Origin: Phycisphaeraceae bacterium
GTDB taxonomy: Bacteria > Planctomycetota > Phycisphaerae > Phycisphaerales > UBA1924
Direction of reading: 5' to 3'
Length of the DNA: 64,000 nt
NCBI GenBank assembly: GCA_019636565.1
Contig: JAHBXG010000008.1
Span: 1 to 64,000 of the forward strand
Shown: piece after piece, positions 1-9,726 of the stretch
How positions within the stretch are numbered: the stretch's first letter is position 1
Layout: each line of letters opens with the position of its first letter
Notes under the pieces: generated by a model
Told to the model about the DNA's origin: nothing
The model's input: only the letters and a program-made list of their open reading frames with translations
Databases searched by the model: none
Program-made: the position numbers and the translations under genes

Positions 1-343
1 GCGCTGGCCCGAAACGTGACGGTCGGGCCGCCGGTCCTGGCGGGAAGCGGAATCTGATCTCCCAAGTCAACGGGGGTTCGGGCTCACCGCGATCCGCTGT
101 CGGCAGGTCGCTCCAGTTTGCGACCAGAGCCGAGCAGTCAACCGCCCGCATGCCGTCTTGTGAGGCTCCCGCCCCGCAAGTCAGCCCCCAAGGCCAAAGC
201 CCGAGCGTCCTGCTCGGGCAAGCACGTCGCGCATTCCACAACCGGGGACCAAAATCCGCGCTTTCCATGCGCGGCCGTTTCGGTTGTGAGATCGCGAAGT
301 GAGACAGGCCGGGCTTGGCTCGCGTGTTTGTTCCAAACTTCTT
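1..343. other. Intergenic / upstream region with two hairpins
   Basis: I can support no complete gene here. Frame 1 is open from the window edge to a TGA at 55-57 and could be the last 18 codons of a gene that starts outside the window, but this is too short to identify. Two perfect inverted repeats are visible. One is a 7-bp stem (6-12 with 23-29). The other is an 8-bp stem, gcccgagc, loop gtcct, gctcgggc (199-219). Neither is followed by a clear T-run, so I do not call them terminators. The second lies about 125 bases before the glycosyltransferase start and could be part of its leader. Confidence 0.4.
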
Positions 344-1603
344 ATGAGCACCACCGAACCCCAATCGTCCGCGACCGGTGCCGAGCAACCCATCAACCGC
401 TCCGATCGGGTTCGCCACGGCATCCGGCGTTCCGGCCAGTTTGTCGAAAACCTGACAGAACCTGCGGTCCGCGTCGGCAAAGAACTCAAGAGCATGCTGC
501 TCGATCCGGCTCCGGTCAAGCAGGTTGCGCGCCCGACCGTCACGCCCAGCATCCGCGCCGGAGACAAGCCCCGGCTCCTCGGCGGGCTCACGGTCCTCGT
601 TCCCGCATACAACGAGAGCAAGTACGTCGCCGACACCATCCGCTCCGTCCAGCGGCAGTCGGTGCACGTCGATCACATCGTCGTGATCGACGACTGCTCG
701 ACCGACAACACCGGCGAAGTCGCGCGTTCCTGCGGCAAAGAAGTGGTCGTCGTCCGCCCGCCCAAGAACTGCGGCAGCAAAGCGACCGCGCTCAATTACG
801 CCCTCGACTATGTCAGCACAGAATACACGCTCGCAATCGACGCCGATACCACTCTTGCGGATGATGCGATCGAAAAGCTGATGCCCCACTTCGATCAGCC
901 GCGAACGGCGGCGGTCTGCGGGATGGTGCTTCCCAGGTTTGTAAACACGATGTGGGAGCGCGGCCGTTACATCGAGTATCTCTACGCGTTCCTCTTCTAC
1001 AAGCCGATTCAGGATTACTACGAACGTCCGCTCATTGCCAGCGGCTGCTTCAGCGCGTACAAGACCGACATTCTCCGTCAACTCGGCGGCTGGAACACCC
1101 GCACTGTGGGCGAAGACATGGACCTCACCTGGACCGTCTATCGCCTGGGCATGTCCGTGCGTTTCAGCCCTGAAGCGCTGTGCTACCCGGTCGAGCCGCA
1201 CAATTTTCACTTCATGAGCAAGCAGCTCGAGCGCTGGTGCGCCGGCTTCGCACAGTGCATCAAGGTGCACTGGAAGGACATCGTCGGCACCTCGATCCTG
1301 CGATCGATGATCGCGACGGCGCTGTGGGATGCGGTCGTCAGCGTACTTGCGCTCTTCATCCTCCTCCCGCTGCTCGCCATCTTTGTGCACCCGGCGTTCC
1401 TGCTCGGCTACTTCCTTGATCTGCCGACAATCGCGGTGCCGGTGCTGATCTACGCGGCCAGGCGCGGCGAGTTCTTCAAGGCTCTTTCCAGCATCCCGGC
1501 CTTCTGGGTGCTGCGGTTTGTCAACACGTGGTTTGTGACCCGTGCGTTCTGGAACGAGTTCGTCGGGAAGCGTTCGATCAAAGTGTTCGAAAAAGGGCAT
1601 TGA
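344..1603 (+). CDS. Membrane-bound family 2 glycosyltransferase
   Basis: The 419-residue protein has a GT-A fold glycosyltransferase domain. VLVPAYNES (about residues 84-92) opens the nucleotide-binding part, DAD (166-168) is the metal-binding DxD, ED (257-258) lies in the acceptor region, and QLERW (294-298) is the Q-x-x-R-W signature of processive GT2 enzymes such as chitin, hyaluronan or poly-GlcNAc synthases. Several hydrophobic segments follow in the last 100 residues, so it should work at the inner membrane, making or extending a polysaccharide or glycolipid. The sugar cannot be told from sequence. I chose the ATG at 344; an in-frame GTG at 299 would add 15 residues. The first 70 residues are charged and probably cytosolic. 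A small membrane protein follows on the same strand. Confidence 0.9.
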   Translation: MSTTEPQSSATGAEQPINRSDRVRHGIRRSGQFVENLTEPAVRVGKELKSMLLDPAPVKQVARPTVTPSIRAGDKPRLLGGLTVLVPAYNESKYVADTIRSVQRQSVHVDHIVVIDDCSTDNTGEVARSCGKEVVVVRPPKNCGSKATALNYALDYVSTEYTLAIDADTTLADDAIEKLMPHFDQPRTAAVCGMVLPRFVNTMWERGRYIEYLYAFLFYKPIQDYYERPLIASGCFSAYKTDILRQLGGWNTRTVGEDMDLTWTVYRLGMSVRFSPEALCYPVEPHNFHFMSKQLERWCAGFAQCIKVHWKDIVGTSILRSMIATALWDAVVSVLALFILLPLLAIFVHPAFLLGYFLDLPTIAVPVLIYAARRGEFFKALSSIPAFWVLRFVNTWFVTRAFWNEFVGKRSIKVFEKGH

Positions 1604-1615
1604 CGAGCCGCTGGC

Positions 1616-1676
<61 letters not shown>

Positions 1677-1721
1677 GTGATACAGGATCGGCAAGGCGGG
1701 AAACCGCCGGGAGATTCAGGA

Positions 1722-2102
1722 ATGTTCGCAGGGTTACCGGCAACTGGCATCGGCGGCATCTTCTACATGGTCTTGGTCTTCTTCATGCCGCTCAAGGAAC
1801 TCTGGCGCGCCATGAAAGGCGAGAGCAGCATGGAGCGCTGGGCTTTCATCGCGTCGCGCTGGGGTCTCTTCGCGATCGTTATCGCGATGATGTGGCTTCA
1901 GGGCGCGATCATGAAGTGGGCAATGGGGGCCGACATGTCGAAGTTCATGGCCGCCGGAGCCAGCGCCGCGACCGGGCACAGAACCACCTCGCTCGCCGGC
2001 GCGACGCTGTACCTGGCGTTGATCAGCCTGGTCGGTGTCATGGCTCTGGTCTACATCGTCCGGGCGGTGATCGTGATCCGCAGCGCGCTCGGGAGCCGGT
2101 AG
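1722..2102 (+). CDS. Small membrane protein of unknown function
   Basis: The protein has 126 residues from the ATG at 1722. Three hydrophobic segments are visible: about residues 10-24 (IGGIFYMVLVFFMPL), 46-66 (WGLFAIVIAMMWLQG) and 96-118 (TLYLALISLVGVMALVYIV). They are separated by a short charged loop (KGESSMERW) and a Gly/Ala-rich loop (MAAGASAATGHRT). I recognise no family. It follows the glycosyltransferase with only the heptanucleotide array between them, so it may be a co-transcribed membrane partner of that enzyme; that is inference from position. Reading upstream of 1722 would run through the repeat array, so the ATG at 1722 is the sensible start. Confidence 0.7.
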   Translation: MFAGLPATGIGGIFYMVLVFFMPLKELWRAMKGESSMERWAFIASRWGLFAIVIAMMWLQGAIMKWAMGADMSKFMAAGASAATGHRTTSLAGATLYLALISLVGVMALVYIVRAVIVIRSALGSR

Positions 2103-2449
2103 CGCCCGAAACGGCTCGAAATCTCTTTGAGTCTTTCGTGAAGTCTGCCGCTTCACGTTCTTGGGCGCGCGAACCGTTTCTTGACGGTGTCAAAACATTG
2201 CGGCCGGTCTCGCGCGGCGCGTTCCGATTCCTCCAAACTTTGCGATCGCCGGTACTTGCGCCAATTGTGAAATCGCGTGGCGGGCGGTCTTCATTTGTTC
2301 TTGACTCTTTCCGAACATTCTGGTTCACACATCCTTCTCGCTGGCTTCAACGACGCGGCGCACACGACGCCGAGTGTTCTCTCTAGTCTCCTGCGCAATC
2401 TCGACGGCACGCGGGCGTGTCGCGGGAGGCAATCTCCAGGGGACACAGG
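2103..2449 (+). promoter_or_regulatory. 347-base intergenic region before the prepilin-like gene
   Basis: No gene is supported. A short palindrome ttgacggtgtcaa (2181-2193) could be an operator half-site pair or part of a promoter, and a ttgact near 2311 could be a -35 box. No convincing -10 stands at the right spacing, so the promoter is not located. The sequence ccaggggacacagg just before 2450 gives a usable ribosome binding site for the downstream ATG. Confidence 0.35.
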
Positions 2450-3547
2450 ATGTCGAACCGCTTCACACGACGGGACGCAAATGAAGATCGCCGATCACGC
2501 CGGGCCGCGTTCACGCTGATCGAGCTTCTCGTGGTCATCGCGGTCATCGCGCTGCTCATCGGGATTCTGCTTCCTTCGCTGGGCGCCGCAAGAAACGCGG
2601 CTCGATCCACCGTCTGCCTCAACAACACACGTCAGATCGGTATTGCGGTTTCGTCCTACACCGTCGACAACAAGTGGTACCCGGCGTCCTACGTCTATCC
2701 GGATTCCGAGACGGGCCAGTCGTGGAAAGTTGAAGATCAGAAGGGGACCGACCCACAGTTCGGATACCTGCACTGGTCGTTCGCGCTGTTCAACAGCGGG
2801 CAGGTGCCTCAGAACGCTTTCGAGTGCCCGTCGGCTCTCGGCAAGGGCGCGCCGCGAACGAACCCCGGCCCTGCGATCGAGGACCGAGATCCGAACCAGT
2901 TCGTTGATCCCGCGACAAGCAACATCACCGATCGACAGGCCCGGCGCATCGCGTACGGTGCGAACGGCGCCGTGATCCCTCGCAACAAACTGGTGGAAGA
3001 ACGGGGCTCTCGAAACAATGTGCTTGTCGGCCCGTCGAAAGTTGATACCGAGCCGGGCGGTCCTTCCCGCGTGATCCTCGCCGCCGATTACGCCTACAGC
3101 CTCACCAGCGGCTGGGCCACCATCGGAGACGAAAAGGGCTACGAAGGTGGATCCGACGGTTTCAAATCCAAGTCGCACCGCCCGTTCACGCCTTTCCGCG
3201 TTCGATTCGGAACGGGCGACCCGAACGAGGACTATCAGGTTCCTGCGATCAAGGCAAAGCGATTTGAATACCCCGACATCTCGGACAAGGCCACGACCGA
3301 CATCAAACAGAAAAAAGATCTCGGTGCGGGCGACATGACCAACTCCAAGACGACGCTCAATGTCGTCGGACGTCACCATCCGGGTGGAGATCCGGCCATC
3401 GGCTCCGCGAACTTCGTCTTCTTCGACGGCCATTCCGATCGCATGACCGTGATAGACACGATCACCAAGCGTCTGTGGGGCAACAAGTACCACAGCATCT
3501 CCGGCGAGAACTCCGTCTACGACCCCGCCGACGACGAAAAGCATTGA
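2450..3547 (+). CDS. Type II secretion / prepilin-like protein with N-terminal methylation motif
   Basis: The 365-residue protein begins with a charged leader of about 20 residues. The class III signal [19 protein letters not shown] follows, with Ala rather than the usual Gly at -1 and Glu at +5. Next come [13 protein letters not shown] and CLNNTRQIG, typical of the very expanded planctomycete pseudopilin-like family. Near the C-terminus an H...NFVFFDGH segment matches the H-X9-DG hallmark of that family. It should be processed by a prepilin peptidase and anchored in or exported through the inner membrane; the function of the large globular part is unknown in the family. The ATG at 2450 has a GGGG-containing site upstream, whereas an in-frame start at 2417 lacks one. 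Confidence 0.9.
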   Translation: MSNRFTRRDANEDRRSRRAAFTLIELLVVIAVIALLIGILLPSLGAARNAARSTVCLNNTRQIGIAVSSYTVDNKWYPASYVYPDSETGQSWKVEDQKGTDPQFGYLHWSFALFNSGQVPQNAFECPSALGKGAPRTNPGPAIEDRDPNQFVDPATSNITDRQARRIAYGANGAVIPRNKLVEERGSRNNVLVGPSKVDTEPGGPSRVILAADYAYSLTSGWATIGDEKGYEGGSDGFKSKSHRPFTPFRVRFGTGDPNEDYQVPAIKAKRFEYPDISDKATTDIKQKKDLGAGDMTNSKTTLNVVGRHHPGGDPAIGSANFVFFDGHSDRMTVIDTITKRLWGNKYHSISGENSVYDPADDEKH

Positions 3548-3693
3548 GGCTCACCCTCGCCCCCGCGTTCGGAAGGGCGCGCGGGTGATTCACGCTGATT
3601 ATGCCCATAGGACGGGCGATCGGAGCTGTCGAACAAACGACCGGCCGCGTGGCCGTTCGCGCATCGGGGACCGTACCAGAGAGAGGTTGATCC

Positions 3694-6483
3694 ATGAAAA
3701 AGAATCTGTTGCTCGTATCGGCCTGCGGGCTCGCCGCGACGGTGCAAACCGTTGCTCTCGCTCAACCCAAGACTGTCACCATCAGCGGCGCCACGCTGCT
3801 GGAGAACTTCGTGAAATCTCGTGGCTCTACCAACGACTACATCGATGTGGACAAGAACGGCATTTCCGGAAAAGCACAGACAGGCATTCAGCAGTTGGCT
3901 CCGACCGCCGCGGGAAGCACCGTCACCCCGTTCCCCGCCAGCCAGGTCTGGGCGGTTCAGTACTCCGGCGTCGGTTCGATCCGCGGCATCAACGAACTGG
4001 TCAACGCCGGCAACCCGGTGATGTCGGTCTTCTCACAGGCCGGCGCTTCGAGCCTTCCCTCCACCGGCTCACCCTACACCGGATTGGCTGCCGCCAACGC
4101 CTCGTTCCAGTACTACAACAGCTTCCGCTATTGGAACGGCACCGCCTTTACCGGCGGCCAGTACGGCAACGCCGGCAACCCGCGCGGCTTCCCCATCGTA
4201 ATTGACCCCGCGAATTTTGACGCGGTCTGGGCCGCTCCCGATACCGTTTCTCCGGGCAAGGGCGTTCGCATTGACGTCGCCCCCAGCGACGTCCCCGGCC
4301 GCTGGGCCCAGCAGGTCGTCGGCACGCCGAGCCCGTTTGCTACTCCCGGCACCGCCGGATACGGCGCGAACATCCGCCCCTCGGTCAATCCGCAGGGCAC
4401 GTCCGCCGGTGCCGCCTTTGCCAGCAATCTCACCACGCTCGCGGGCGCGGTCTTTTATGACCCGAACAACCCGCCGGCCGTGAACGCTACAAACGTTCTC
4501 TTCGATCAGCCCCTGGCCTTCGCCCCGGTCTCGCCCGTGACGAACATCGGTACCGGCTACCAGCAGGTGAAGATGAGCGCACTCCAGCACCTCTTCGTCA
4601 CCGGGCGCATGCCAAGCGGCGAGAATCTCATCGCGATCACCCGCGACATTGGATCCGGCACGCGAAACGGCTTCTCCAACACCATCGGCATCGATCCATC
4701 GCAAACCGTTGGCGACAACGTCGGCGGAAACGGTGGCACGCAGTCCAACGCCGCGCCCGAGCAGATCCTCGGTGCTTCGTACCGCTCCAACAACAAAGGC
4801 GGCAACGGCCAGGTCGAGTCCACCGTCACCAACACCCGACTGGGCGTCGGATATGTTGGCCCCGAGCGCGGCGCTGCTTCTCAGCAGGGCTGGCTCGCCA
4901 ATGGCATTTTCGAACTCCTCGCCGTTCAGAACGATGTCTACGGCGGCACCGTGTACAGCCGCGCCAACATTGATGCCCTCCTCGACAACTCCGCTGACGG
5001 TTTCGTAATCGGCGGACCCGCTCAGTTCATCAGCCGCGGCAGCCCACTCGCCGAGTCGGTCGCCGACGGCGGCACCGGGGCCACGCTTCCCAAGATGACC
5101 AACCCCAATGCCGCAGCGTACCTGAACAACATCCGCCAGAGCGTTGCCGAATTCGTCGCCGTTCCCGGCGGCCCGGATTCTGACTTCATGCCCGGCGAAG
5201 TGCTGGCCTTCAACTTCATTCTGAACGAAGGCCTTGATAACGCCCACAACCCGCAGGTGCCCACCACGCTGATCCCGACCCCGGCCTTTAGCCAGAATCT
5301 GCAGGACTATCTCCGCAACACCAACGTCCTTGGCGCTTCGATCTTCTATTCCTTCAACACCACCACCAACGGCCGCGTCCCGACTCGCGCCACCGGCGTC
5401 GTCTACAGCGACGGCGTGGCGAACGGAAACAACTACATCAGCCAGGGCGGCGCCAACGTCAACTACAACGCCAATCTGACAACGCGCAACAAGATCGCCG
5501 GAGACTTCAGCGGCAACGGCGTGCGCGATCTTGCCGACATCGGCGAGATGATCAAGGCCTTCAATCAGCGCAGTGGCGGCGCTGCATGGTCGGCCCCCGC
5601 CGGCTCAGGCCCGATCGCGGGCGCCCCGGGCACCGACGCTGTCATCGAGATCCTGGGCGACTTCAACTGCGACGGCAGTTTCACCAAGGCCGATGTCCGT
5701 TACTTTGCCGACGGCCTTCTCCTCTCCGGGGGCATGCTTGATCGCAAGGCCGCGTTCGAAGAAGTCGATACAAAGGCCAACACCAACTGCCCGACCTGCG
5801 CCGGCATCAACTTTTTCAACACCACCCTCGCGACCGCTTCCGGCGGCGCGGTTTACACGGTCGGCGCCTCTCGAGCCGACGTCGCGGGTTCCGGAGGCAT
5901 CGCGCGGGGCTGGGCACCGGTCGGGGCCGACGGGATCATCAACGCTTCGGACATCGATTACGTCTACCAGCAGTTCAACAACCCGGCATTCAGCGGTTCG
6001 GCCGACTGGAGCAACCTCACCAAGGCCGCGAACTTCGATCTCTCCGCCGACATGGACGCGAACCTCGTCATCAACCAGGCCGACGTTGACTACGTGGTGC
6101 TTGGCGCCCTGCAGACCAACTACGGCGATGTCAATCTCAACCGCCACACCGATGTCATCGACCTGAACATCTGGGCCGCCAACTACAACACCGGCTCGCT
6201 CGCCAGCCCCGCCGGCTGGGCCAAGGGCGATGTCAGCGGCAACGGACGCGTCGCCGATGAGGATTACCACATCATCATGGCCAACCGCTCCTGCGCGTCC
6301 GACCTCAACAACGACGGCTTCGTGGACGACAGCGATTTCGTGATCTTCGCCGCGGCATACGACACGCTGGAATGCCCGACCCTACCCGCCCTCTGCCTTG
6401 CCGATCTCAACGACGACGGCGTCGTCGAAGACTCGGACTTTGTGATCTTTGCCAGCGCATACAACGAACTGCTCTGCCCCTGA
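3694..6483 (+). CDS. Secreted PstS-like binding protein with C-terminal dockerin-like repeats
   Basis: The 929-residue protein opens with a signal peptide (MKKNLLLVSACGLAATVQTVALA). Residues of about 25-560 resemble phosphate-binding PstS-type substrate-binding proteins: ISGATLLENFV near the N-terminus, VQYSGVGSIRGINELV, and ITRDIGSGTRNGF, which resembles the anion-binding GSGT loop. From about residue 590 there are eight EF-hand-like D-x-N/D-x-D/N-G segments, including DFSGNGVRDLADI, DFNCDGSFTKADV, DMDANLVINQADV, DLNNDGFVDDSDFVIF and DLNDDGVVEDSDFVIF. The last two end in CP, as in the M64 peptidase at 25992. agagagg precedes the ATG. The domain pairing suggests a surface or extracellular protein, not an ABC partner; no Pst transporter genes lie nearby. 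A strong terminator follows. Confidence 0.8.
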   Translation: MKKNLLLVSACGLAATVQTVALAQPKTVTISGATLLENFVKSRGSTNDYIDVDKNGISGKAQTGIQQLAPTAAGSTVTPFPASQVWAVQYSGVGSIRGINELVNAGNPVMSVFSQAGASSLPSTGSPYTGLAAANASFQYYNSFRYWNGTAFTGGQYGNAGNPRGFPIVIDPANFDAVWAAPDTVSPGKGVRIDVAPSDVPGRWAQQVVGTPSPFATPGTAGYGANIRPSVNPQGTSAGAAFASNLTTLAGAVFYDPNNPPAVNATNVLFDQPLAFAPVSPVTNIGTGYQQVKMSALQHLFVTGRMPSGENLIAITRDIGSGTRNGFSNTIGIDPSQTVGDNVGGNGGTQSNAAPEQILGASYRSNNKGGNGQVESTVTNTRLGVGYVGPERGAASQQGWLANGIFELLAVQNDVYGGTVYSRANIDALLDNSADGFVIGGPAQFISRGSPLAESVADGGTGATLPKMTNPNAAAYLNNIRQSVAEFVAVPGGPDSDFMPGEVLAFNFILNEGLDNAHNPQVPTTLIPTPAFSQNLQDYLRNTNVLGASIFYSFNTTTNGRVPTRATGVVYSDGVANGNNYISQGGANVNYNANLTTRNKIAGDFSGNGVRDLADIGEMIKAFNQRSGGAAWSAPAGSGPIAGAPGTDAVIEILGDFNCDGSFTKADVRYFADGLLLSGGMLDRKAAFEEVDTKANTNCPTCAGINFFNTTLATASGGAVYTVGASRADVAGSGGIARGWAPVGADGIINASDIDYVYQQFNNPAFSGSADWSNLTKAANFDLSADMDANLVINQADVDYVVLGALQTNYGDVNLNRHTDVIDLNIWAANYNTGSLASPAGWAKGDVSGNGRVADEDYHIIMANRSCASDLNNDGFVDDSDFVIFAAAYDTLECPTLPALCLADLNDDGVVEDSDFVIFASAYNELLCP

Positions 6484-6540
6484 ATTTCGCGCTCGAGAGA
6501 GCCAGAGAGAGAACCACAACTCGAAAATGCGTTTTCTGTG

Positions 6541-6577
6541 CACCCCCGGCTCCAAAAAGAGCCGGGGGTGTTTCTTT
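6541..6577 (+). terminator. Intrinsic terminator
   Basis: A perfect 12-bp stem (6541-6552 cacccccggctc with 6559-6570) has a 6-base loop caaaaa and is followed by tttcttt. It lies 57 bases after the stop of the PstS-like gene and abuts the stop of the convergent methyltransferase gene. Confidence 0.9.
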
Positions 6578-7461
6578 CAGGACTTGACGGCGATCAGTTC
6601 GAACACCGGTGGCAGCAGCATGAAGGCCCCGTCGTCATTGACTACTTCGGCCATTTCCTTCAACGCTCCGTCGCAATCCGCCTGCGAAAGAAAGCCTGAT
6701 TCGACCAGTTTGGGCAGGAACGAGTTGAAGAACGTCCACGGCCAGTGCCACATGCTGGTGTTCGGCCGCGCGATCCGCTGCTTCACATCCATGTGCTCGA
6801 TCTCGAACCCGTGACGCTTCAGCAGCCGCGGCAGTTCGCCCATGATGTCGGGGTTGCCGCCCCGCGAGCGCCACGATTGCCCAACGGCCTTGATCGCCTT
6901 GCTGAAGCACTCTCGCCGCGGGGCCAGCGTGATTCCGAATTCGTAGTTGAAATAGTCCTGCACCAGCAACTTGCCGCCGGGGCGAAGCACACGCCGGATG
7001 CCCTTCACCACTTCATCGGGACTGGCGACGAAGCAGAACACCCAGCGGGTGTATGCGACGTCGAAGTAATCATCCGTCGCAGGCGAAGGCAGGCAGTGAT
7101 CCAATTTCTGAGCATCCCCGAGCACGCGATCGATGTTGTGGAGCTTCCTCGCCTCGGATTCCTGCCCCAGTTGCTTAAGGAACGCCGCGGATTCATCGAC
7201 GCCCACCACGCGGCCCTGCGCGCCCACGATCTGCGCGATATCGAGCGAGGCGTGCCCCGGGCCGCAGCCCAGATCGAGCGCCCGCATCCCCGGCTGGAGC
7301 CCCGCGCGGATCCACAGGTCAAAGGCCGAGTTGCTCCAGAGCCGATGCTGCAGGCCAAGCCGAAAAGCCTCGTCGCTGCCGGTTCCCAGCACGTACGGCT
7401 GCTCGCGGGACGAGGGCGGCTGAGAGGCAGGGGATGGGGGAGGTGGGGTGACGGTGGCCAT
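6577..7461 (-). CDS. Class I SAM-dependent methyltransferase
   Basis: The 294-residue protein has the Rossmann methyltransferase motifs. Motif I is ALDLGCGPGHASLDIA, the acidic residue ending strand 2 is in RVVGVDES, motif II-like is DYFDVAYTRWVFCFV, and motif III-like is VLRPGGKLLVQDYF. This matches the UbiE/methyltransferase-11 type acting on small molecules; the substrate cannot be predicted. The start is the ATG at 7461. An in-frame TTG at 7518 would add 19 residues, but the Pro/Ser-rich tail after MATVT already looks like a disordered N-terminus. The gene is transcribed divergently from the MFS permease at 7587, sharing a roughly 125-base promoter region. Confidence 0.85.
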   Translation of the reverse strand: MATVTPPPPSPASQPPSSREQPYVLGTGSDEAFRLGLQHRLWSNSAFDLWIRAGLQPGMRALDLGCGPGHASLDIAQIVGAQGRVVGVDESAAFLKQLGQESEARKLHNIDRVLGDAQKLDHCLPSPATDDYFDVAYTRWVFCFVASPDEVVKGIRRVLRPGGKLLVQDYFNYEFGITLAPRRECFSKAIKAVGQSWRSRGGNPDIMGELPRLLKRHGFEIEHMDVKQRIARPNTSMWHWPWTFFNSFLPKLVESGFLSQADCDGALKEMAEVVNDDGAFMLLPPVFELIAVKS

Positions 7462-7586
7462 GGAGAAGAATAGGTCGTTTTCGGCATTTCCTCGGCGAAG
7501 ATTGAACACCGAATTCAATCAGCCAAACCGATCCCCCGTCTAGCATCCGGCTCACGGACGATCGCTCATTCGGCCGCACGGAACGC

Positions 7587-8954
7587 ATGGCCTGGCTCTT
7601 TTCATACTTCCGCTCGTTTCTTCCAAGCGCCTTCCCCCGCTTCGCGCGACGGTCGTACACGCTGGAATTCATCACCGTCGTGTGCTTCTCGACGACGCTG
7701 GGCATCGTCGAAGGCGGCGTGATCTCCAACATCGCCAAGCGCCGCTTCGAGCCGGTGGTCGATGCCGAGGCGCTCAACTTCTACGTCGCGCTCCTCTTCG
7801 CAGCACCCGATCTTGCCAACATCCTGAGTTTCTACTGGTCGGGTGTGAGCCACGGGCGGCCCAAGATCCCTCTGATCAACATCCTGCAACTGTGCGTCAT
7901 CGCGCTGATCGCGACAATGGCTTTCACGCCGGTCTCGCGTGCCGGCCTGATCGCGATGGTCGCCGTCGCGATCCTCGCTCGCGTCTGCTGGTCGGGGATC
8001 ATCACGCTCCGCCCCACGGTCTGGCGCTCCAACTACCCCGCGACGATGCGCGCCACCGCCGTCGGCAATTTCCAGACCATGCAATACATCATGGCGGGGC
8101 TGGTCGGCGTCGCGGTCGGTTGGGTGCTCAACGCACGCCCGGGTTACTTCACTCCCCTCGTGCTCGCCGTCGCCTCGATCGGGCTCGGAGCGTTCTTCGC
8201 CACCCGCAAGCAGCGCGTCCGGCGCGAGGTGAAGATGCGCCGCGCCGAACTCTCGGCCGCTCCGATCATGAAACCCTGGCACGGGCCGCTCGTCGTCTGG
8301 CGCGTCCTGCACAAAGACCCGATGTGGGCCCGCTTCATGCTCTGGATGTTCGTGCTGGGCCTGGGCAACATGCTTCTCGGGCCGATCCTGACCATCGTGC
8401 TTCGCGATCAGTTCGAACTCGGCTATCTGCGCAGCATCCTCATCACCAGCTCGATCACCGCGCTCGTCATGCCCCTCTCCATTCCCATGTGGGCCCGCTA
8501 TCTCGATCGCTCGCACGTCGTCCGATTCCGCGCCCGTCAGACCTGGATGTTCGTCGGCTCCGCCGTCATCGCCTGCATGGGCGTCCTCTTTCATCGCGTC
8601 GAGTTGCTGTACCTTACCGCCGTGCTCCAGGGAATTTCCTACGGCGGAGGCACCCTCGCCTGGAACCTGGGCCATGTCGATTTCGCGCCGCCCACCCACA
8701 CCAGTCAGTACATGGCCTCGCACGTGACCCTCAACGGCCTCCGCGGGCTCATCGCCCCGTTCTTTGCCGTCGGCCTCTACAACGGCGCTGTCGCCGCAGG
8801 GCTCTCGTTCTTCGGCCTCGAAGTCAACACCACCGCGGCCGCAGGCGTGCTGGCTGTGAGCGCGATCATGTGCACCATCGGTGCCGCAGGCTTCGGCAGT
8901 TTGCTCGCCCGCATGGGCGATCGCGCCACGCTCGCCAAGGCCCGCTCGACATGA
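7587..8954 (+). CDS. MFS-type permease
   Basis: The 455-residue protein has about twelve hydrophobic segments in two halves, separated by a basic central loop (ATRKQRVRREVKMRRAEL, near residues 210-227). This is the arrangement of the major facilitator superfamily. Segments such as LTIVLRDQFELGYLRSILI and LQGISYGGGTLAW are strongly hydrophobic. No substrate-specific signature is visible. The ATG at 7587 follows the divergent promoter region shared with the methyltransferase; Phe/Arg-rich residues precede the first membrane segment. The gene ends right at a terminator hairpin shared with the convergent heat-shock gene. Confidence 0.8.
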   Translation: MAWLFSYFRSFLPSAFPRFARRSYTLEFITVVCFSTTLGIVEGGVISNIAKRRFEPVVDAEALNFYVALLFAAPDLANILSFYWSGVSHGRPKIPLINILQLCVIALIATMAFTPVSRAGLIAMVAVAILARVCWSGIITLRPTVWRSNYPATMRATAVGNFQTMQYIMAGLVGVAVGWVLNARPGYFTPLVLAVASIGLGAFFATRKQRVRREVKMRRAELSAAPIMKPWHGPLVVWRVLHKDPMWARFMLWMFVLGLGNMLLGPILTIVLRDQFELGYLRSILITSSITALVMPLSIPMWARYLDRSHVVRFRARQTWMFVGSAVIACMGVLFHRVELLYLTAVLQGISYGGGTLAWNLGHVDFAPPTHTSQYMASHVTLNGLRGLIAPFFAVGLYNGAVAAGLSFFGLEVNTTAAAGVLAVSAIMCTIGAAGFGSLLARMGDRATLAKARST

Positions 8955-8990
8955 AAAACCCCCCGGAGAATCTCTCCCCCGGGGGGTGCG
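8954..8990 (-). terminator. Intrinsic terminator of the small heat-shock gene
   Basis: On the minus strand a GC-rich hairpin (about 8958-8987; ccccccgg with ccgggggg, plus an inner ggag/ctcc stem with a bulge) is followed by a run of five T. It lies between the convergent MFS and heat-shock genes and may also stop plus-strand transcription. Confidence 0.8.
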
Positions 8991-9047
8991 GTGTGCTTTG
9001 CGTGAGGCCGGTGCCCTCCGCACGGACGAATCGGGGCAAAGAACCGA

Positions 9048-9506
9048 TTACTTGATCGAGATCTTTCGCGCCTGCGCCTGCGGGGCCTTCGGCAGAGTGA
9101 TCGTCAGCACGCCATCGGCCAAGTCGGCGGCGATCTCGCTCTCGAGCACGCCCTCGGGCAGCGCGATGCGGCGCTCGACGCTGTGCGAGCGACGCTCACG
9201 CCGGTGATACCGCTCCGCGTTCTCTTCTTTCTCTTCCGTCGCTTCGGCGCGAACGGTCAGAATGCCCTTCTCCAGATCGAGCGCGATCTGATCCTTCTTG
9301 AAGCCCGGGACGTCGGCCCGAACAACAAACGCGTTGTCCGATTCGGTCACATCCAAGGGCATCGCGCCCGGCTGATTGCCCAGTGCGCTGAAAACTTCCC
9401 CAAAGAACGGATCCTTGAGAACCTGCGCCAGCGTCCCGGTCGCTCCACCGGTCGGACCGCAGCAGGAAGACGCTTCGTTCGGAAGACGACGGAATGCAAT
9501 GTTCAT
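9048..9506 (-). CDS. hsp20: Small heat-shock protein, Hsp20/alpha-crystallin family
   Basis: The 152-residue protein has an alpha-crystallin domain from about residue 48. It contains DVTESDNAFVVRADVPGFKKDQIALDLEKGILTV-type beta strands (the ADVPGF and GILTV signatures), RRERRSHSVERRIALPEGV, and the conserved A-x-x-x-n-G-V-L-T-I-T-L-P-K block near the C-terminus (ADGVLTITLPKAP). It should be an ATP-independent holdase chaperone. The ATG at 9506 has an excellent ribosome site AAGGAG nine bases upstream, which decides against the longer reading to 9575. The N-terminus has a CC pair (SSCCGPTG), which is unusual but not diagnostic. I see no CIRCE or ROSE-type thermosensor with certainty. Confidence 0.95.
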   Translation of the reverse strand: MNIAFRRLPNEASSCCGPTGGATGTLAQVLKDPFFGEVFSALGNQPGAMPLDVTESDNAFVVRADVPGFKKDQIALDLEKGILTVRAEATEEKEENAERYHRRERRSHSVERRIALPEGVLESEIAADLADGVLTITLPKAPQAQARKISIK

Positions 9507-9726
9507 GGTTGATACTCCTTCTTGCTCTTGCCGCCGGCCCCACGCCGATCGGCCATTCGGGAGTACAAAAAGCAACGCCCGTGCCAGCCGCGAATCGAGG
9601 CCTCCCCGCTCCCGATCGGCCGGGATTGCCCTGAATCACACCATTCCTGCAGAACCGGCCCTCCCGGTTGCCAGTTTGGCAGAAAAACCGGAAAACCCCT
9701 GTTTCCAGCCGGTTTACCATCCCTTC

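Noticed and set aside
7602..9023. 473-residue antisense open frame over the MFS gene
   Set aside because: Composition is the Arg/Glu/Asp/His bias expected from the complement of a GC-rich gene, and the plus-strand frame encodes a clear membrane protein.
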